A stretch of 18,480 nucleotides of DNA, from contig DNMA01000220.1 in assembly GCA_003489505.1 (NCBI GenBank), forward strand, positions 626 through 19,105, written 5' to 3'. This DNA comes from Legionellales bacterium. GTDB lineage: Bacteria; Pseudomonadota; Gammaproteobacteria; Legionellales; Legionellaceae. The notes under the pieces were generated by a model. The model made no database searches and had not been told where the DNA came from. It worked only from the letters and a program-made list of their open reading frames with translations. Below are positions 18,431-18,480 of the stretch, piece after piece. Both the position numbers and the translations under genes were made by a program. Each line of letters begins with the position of its first letter. Position 1 is the stretch's first letter.

Positions 18431-18480
18431 TGTCCTCCCCACCCTAAAAGACGAGGATTTCTCTGGCCATGCGTTCATGA
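18431..18480 (-). mobile_element. probable right end of an IS200/IS605 (TnpB-type) element, cut by the window edge
   Basis: Read on the minus strand, GAAATCCTCGTCTTTTAGGG followed by TGGGGAGGACATCAA resembles the conserved 3' ends of tnpB-carrying IS605-family elements, which fold as a hairpin and give the scaffold end of the omega RNA. The stem is TCCTC with GAGGA (plus strand 18433-18437 and 18453-18457). If correct, tnpB would lie to the right of the window on the minus strand, and the element boundary would be near 18425-18432. No TnpB protein is visible here, and the call rests on a remembered sequence pattern. Confidence 0.5.

Noticed and set aside
18384..18480. Minus-strand frame of about 31 codons at the right edge as the tnpB C-terminus
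   Set aside because: It reads through the putative element end into the terminator and has no TnpB-like residues; the element may instead end its gene in another frame, as at the TAG near 18445.

Overview
The window looks like chromosomal DNA of a low-GC gammaproteobacterium. The order Legionellales (Legionella/Coxiella relatives) fits best. The reasons are AT-rich codon use, Gram-negative envelope genes (kdsA, a BepA-like periplasmic protease, an MdfA-like pump), two secreted eukaryote-type NTPDases of the kind known from Legionella, and an effector-like cysteine-hydrolase candidate. The genus cannot be fixed from the sequence alone.

Layout. (1) Positions 1-1464: the 3' end of an enoyl-CoA hydratase, and one base later a 3-hydroxyisobutyryl-CoA hydrolase-type crotonase; this is an acyl-CoA catabolism pair. 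(2) 1523-3100: prfC, release factor 3, convergent across a perfect 10-bp stem-loop with a small secreted Cys-rich protein (3129-3536, minus). (3) 3607-5766: comEC, the DNA-uptake channel. (4) 5778-9199: an accessory-looking island. A minus-strand protein of unknown family, with a Cys/His/Asp pattern like papain/transglutaminase-fold effectors, is divergent from two tandem secreted NTPDases (GDA1/CD39 family). The second NTPDase has degenerate nucleotide-binding motifs. The shared 171-bp control region holds two perfect palindromes, one over a promoter -35 box and one at a predicted transcription start. (5) 9196-11897 (minus): a BepA-like M48 metalloprotease with TPRs, followed by an MdfA-type multidrug/H+ antiporter. 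(6) 12018-18356 (plus): one tightly packed operon, ribD-ribE-ribBA-ribH-pyrG-kdsA-DUF3429 protein, with gaps of 1 to 12 bases, closed by a strong rho-independent terminator. It joins riboflavin synthesis to CTP synthesis and to KDO-8-phosphate synthesis (LPS core). CTP is also the activator of KDO, so pyrG and kdsA make metabolic sense together. (7) 18431-18480: the last 50 bases look like the right end of an IS200/IS605 (TnpB-type) element entering from the right on the minus strand.

Several longest-ORF starts were moved by comparison with known family N-termini recalled from E. coli and by promoter position: mdfA to 10452, bepA to 11897, ribD to 12018 (TTG), pyrG to 15427, the DUF3429 gene to 17892 and the cysteine-hydrolase candidate to 6788. 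No rRNA, tRNA, CRISPR array or riboswitch was recognised. No gene-free stretch exceeds 300 bases.
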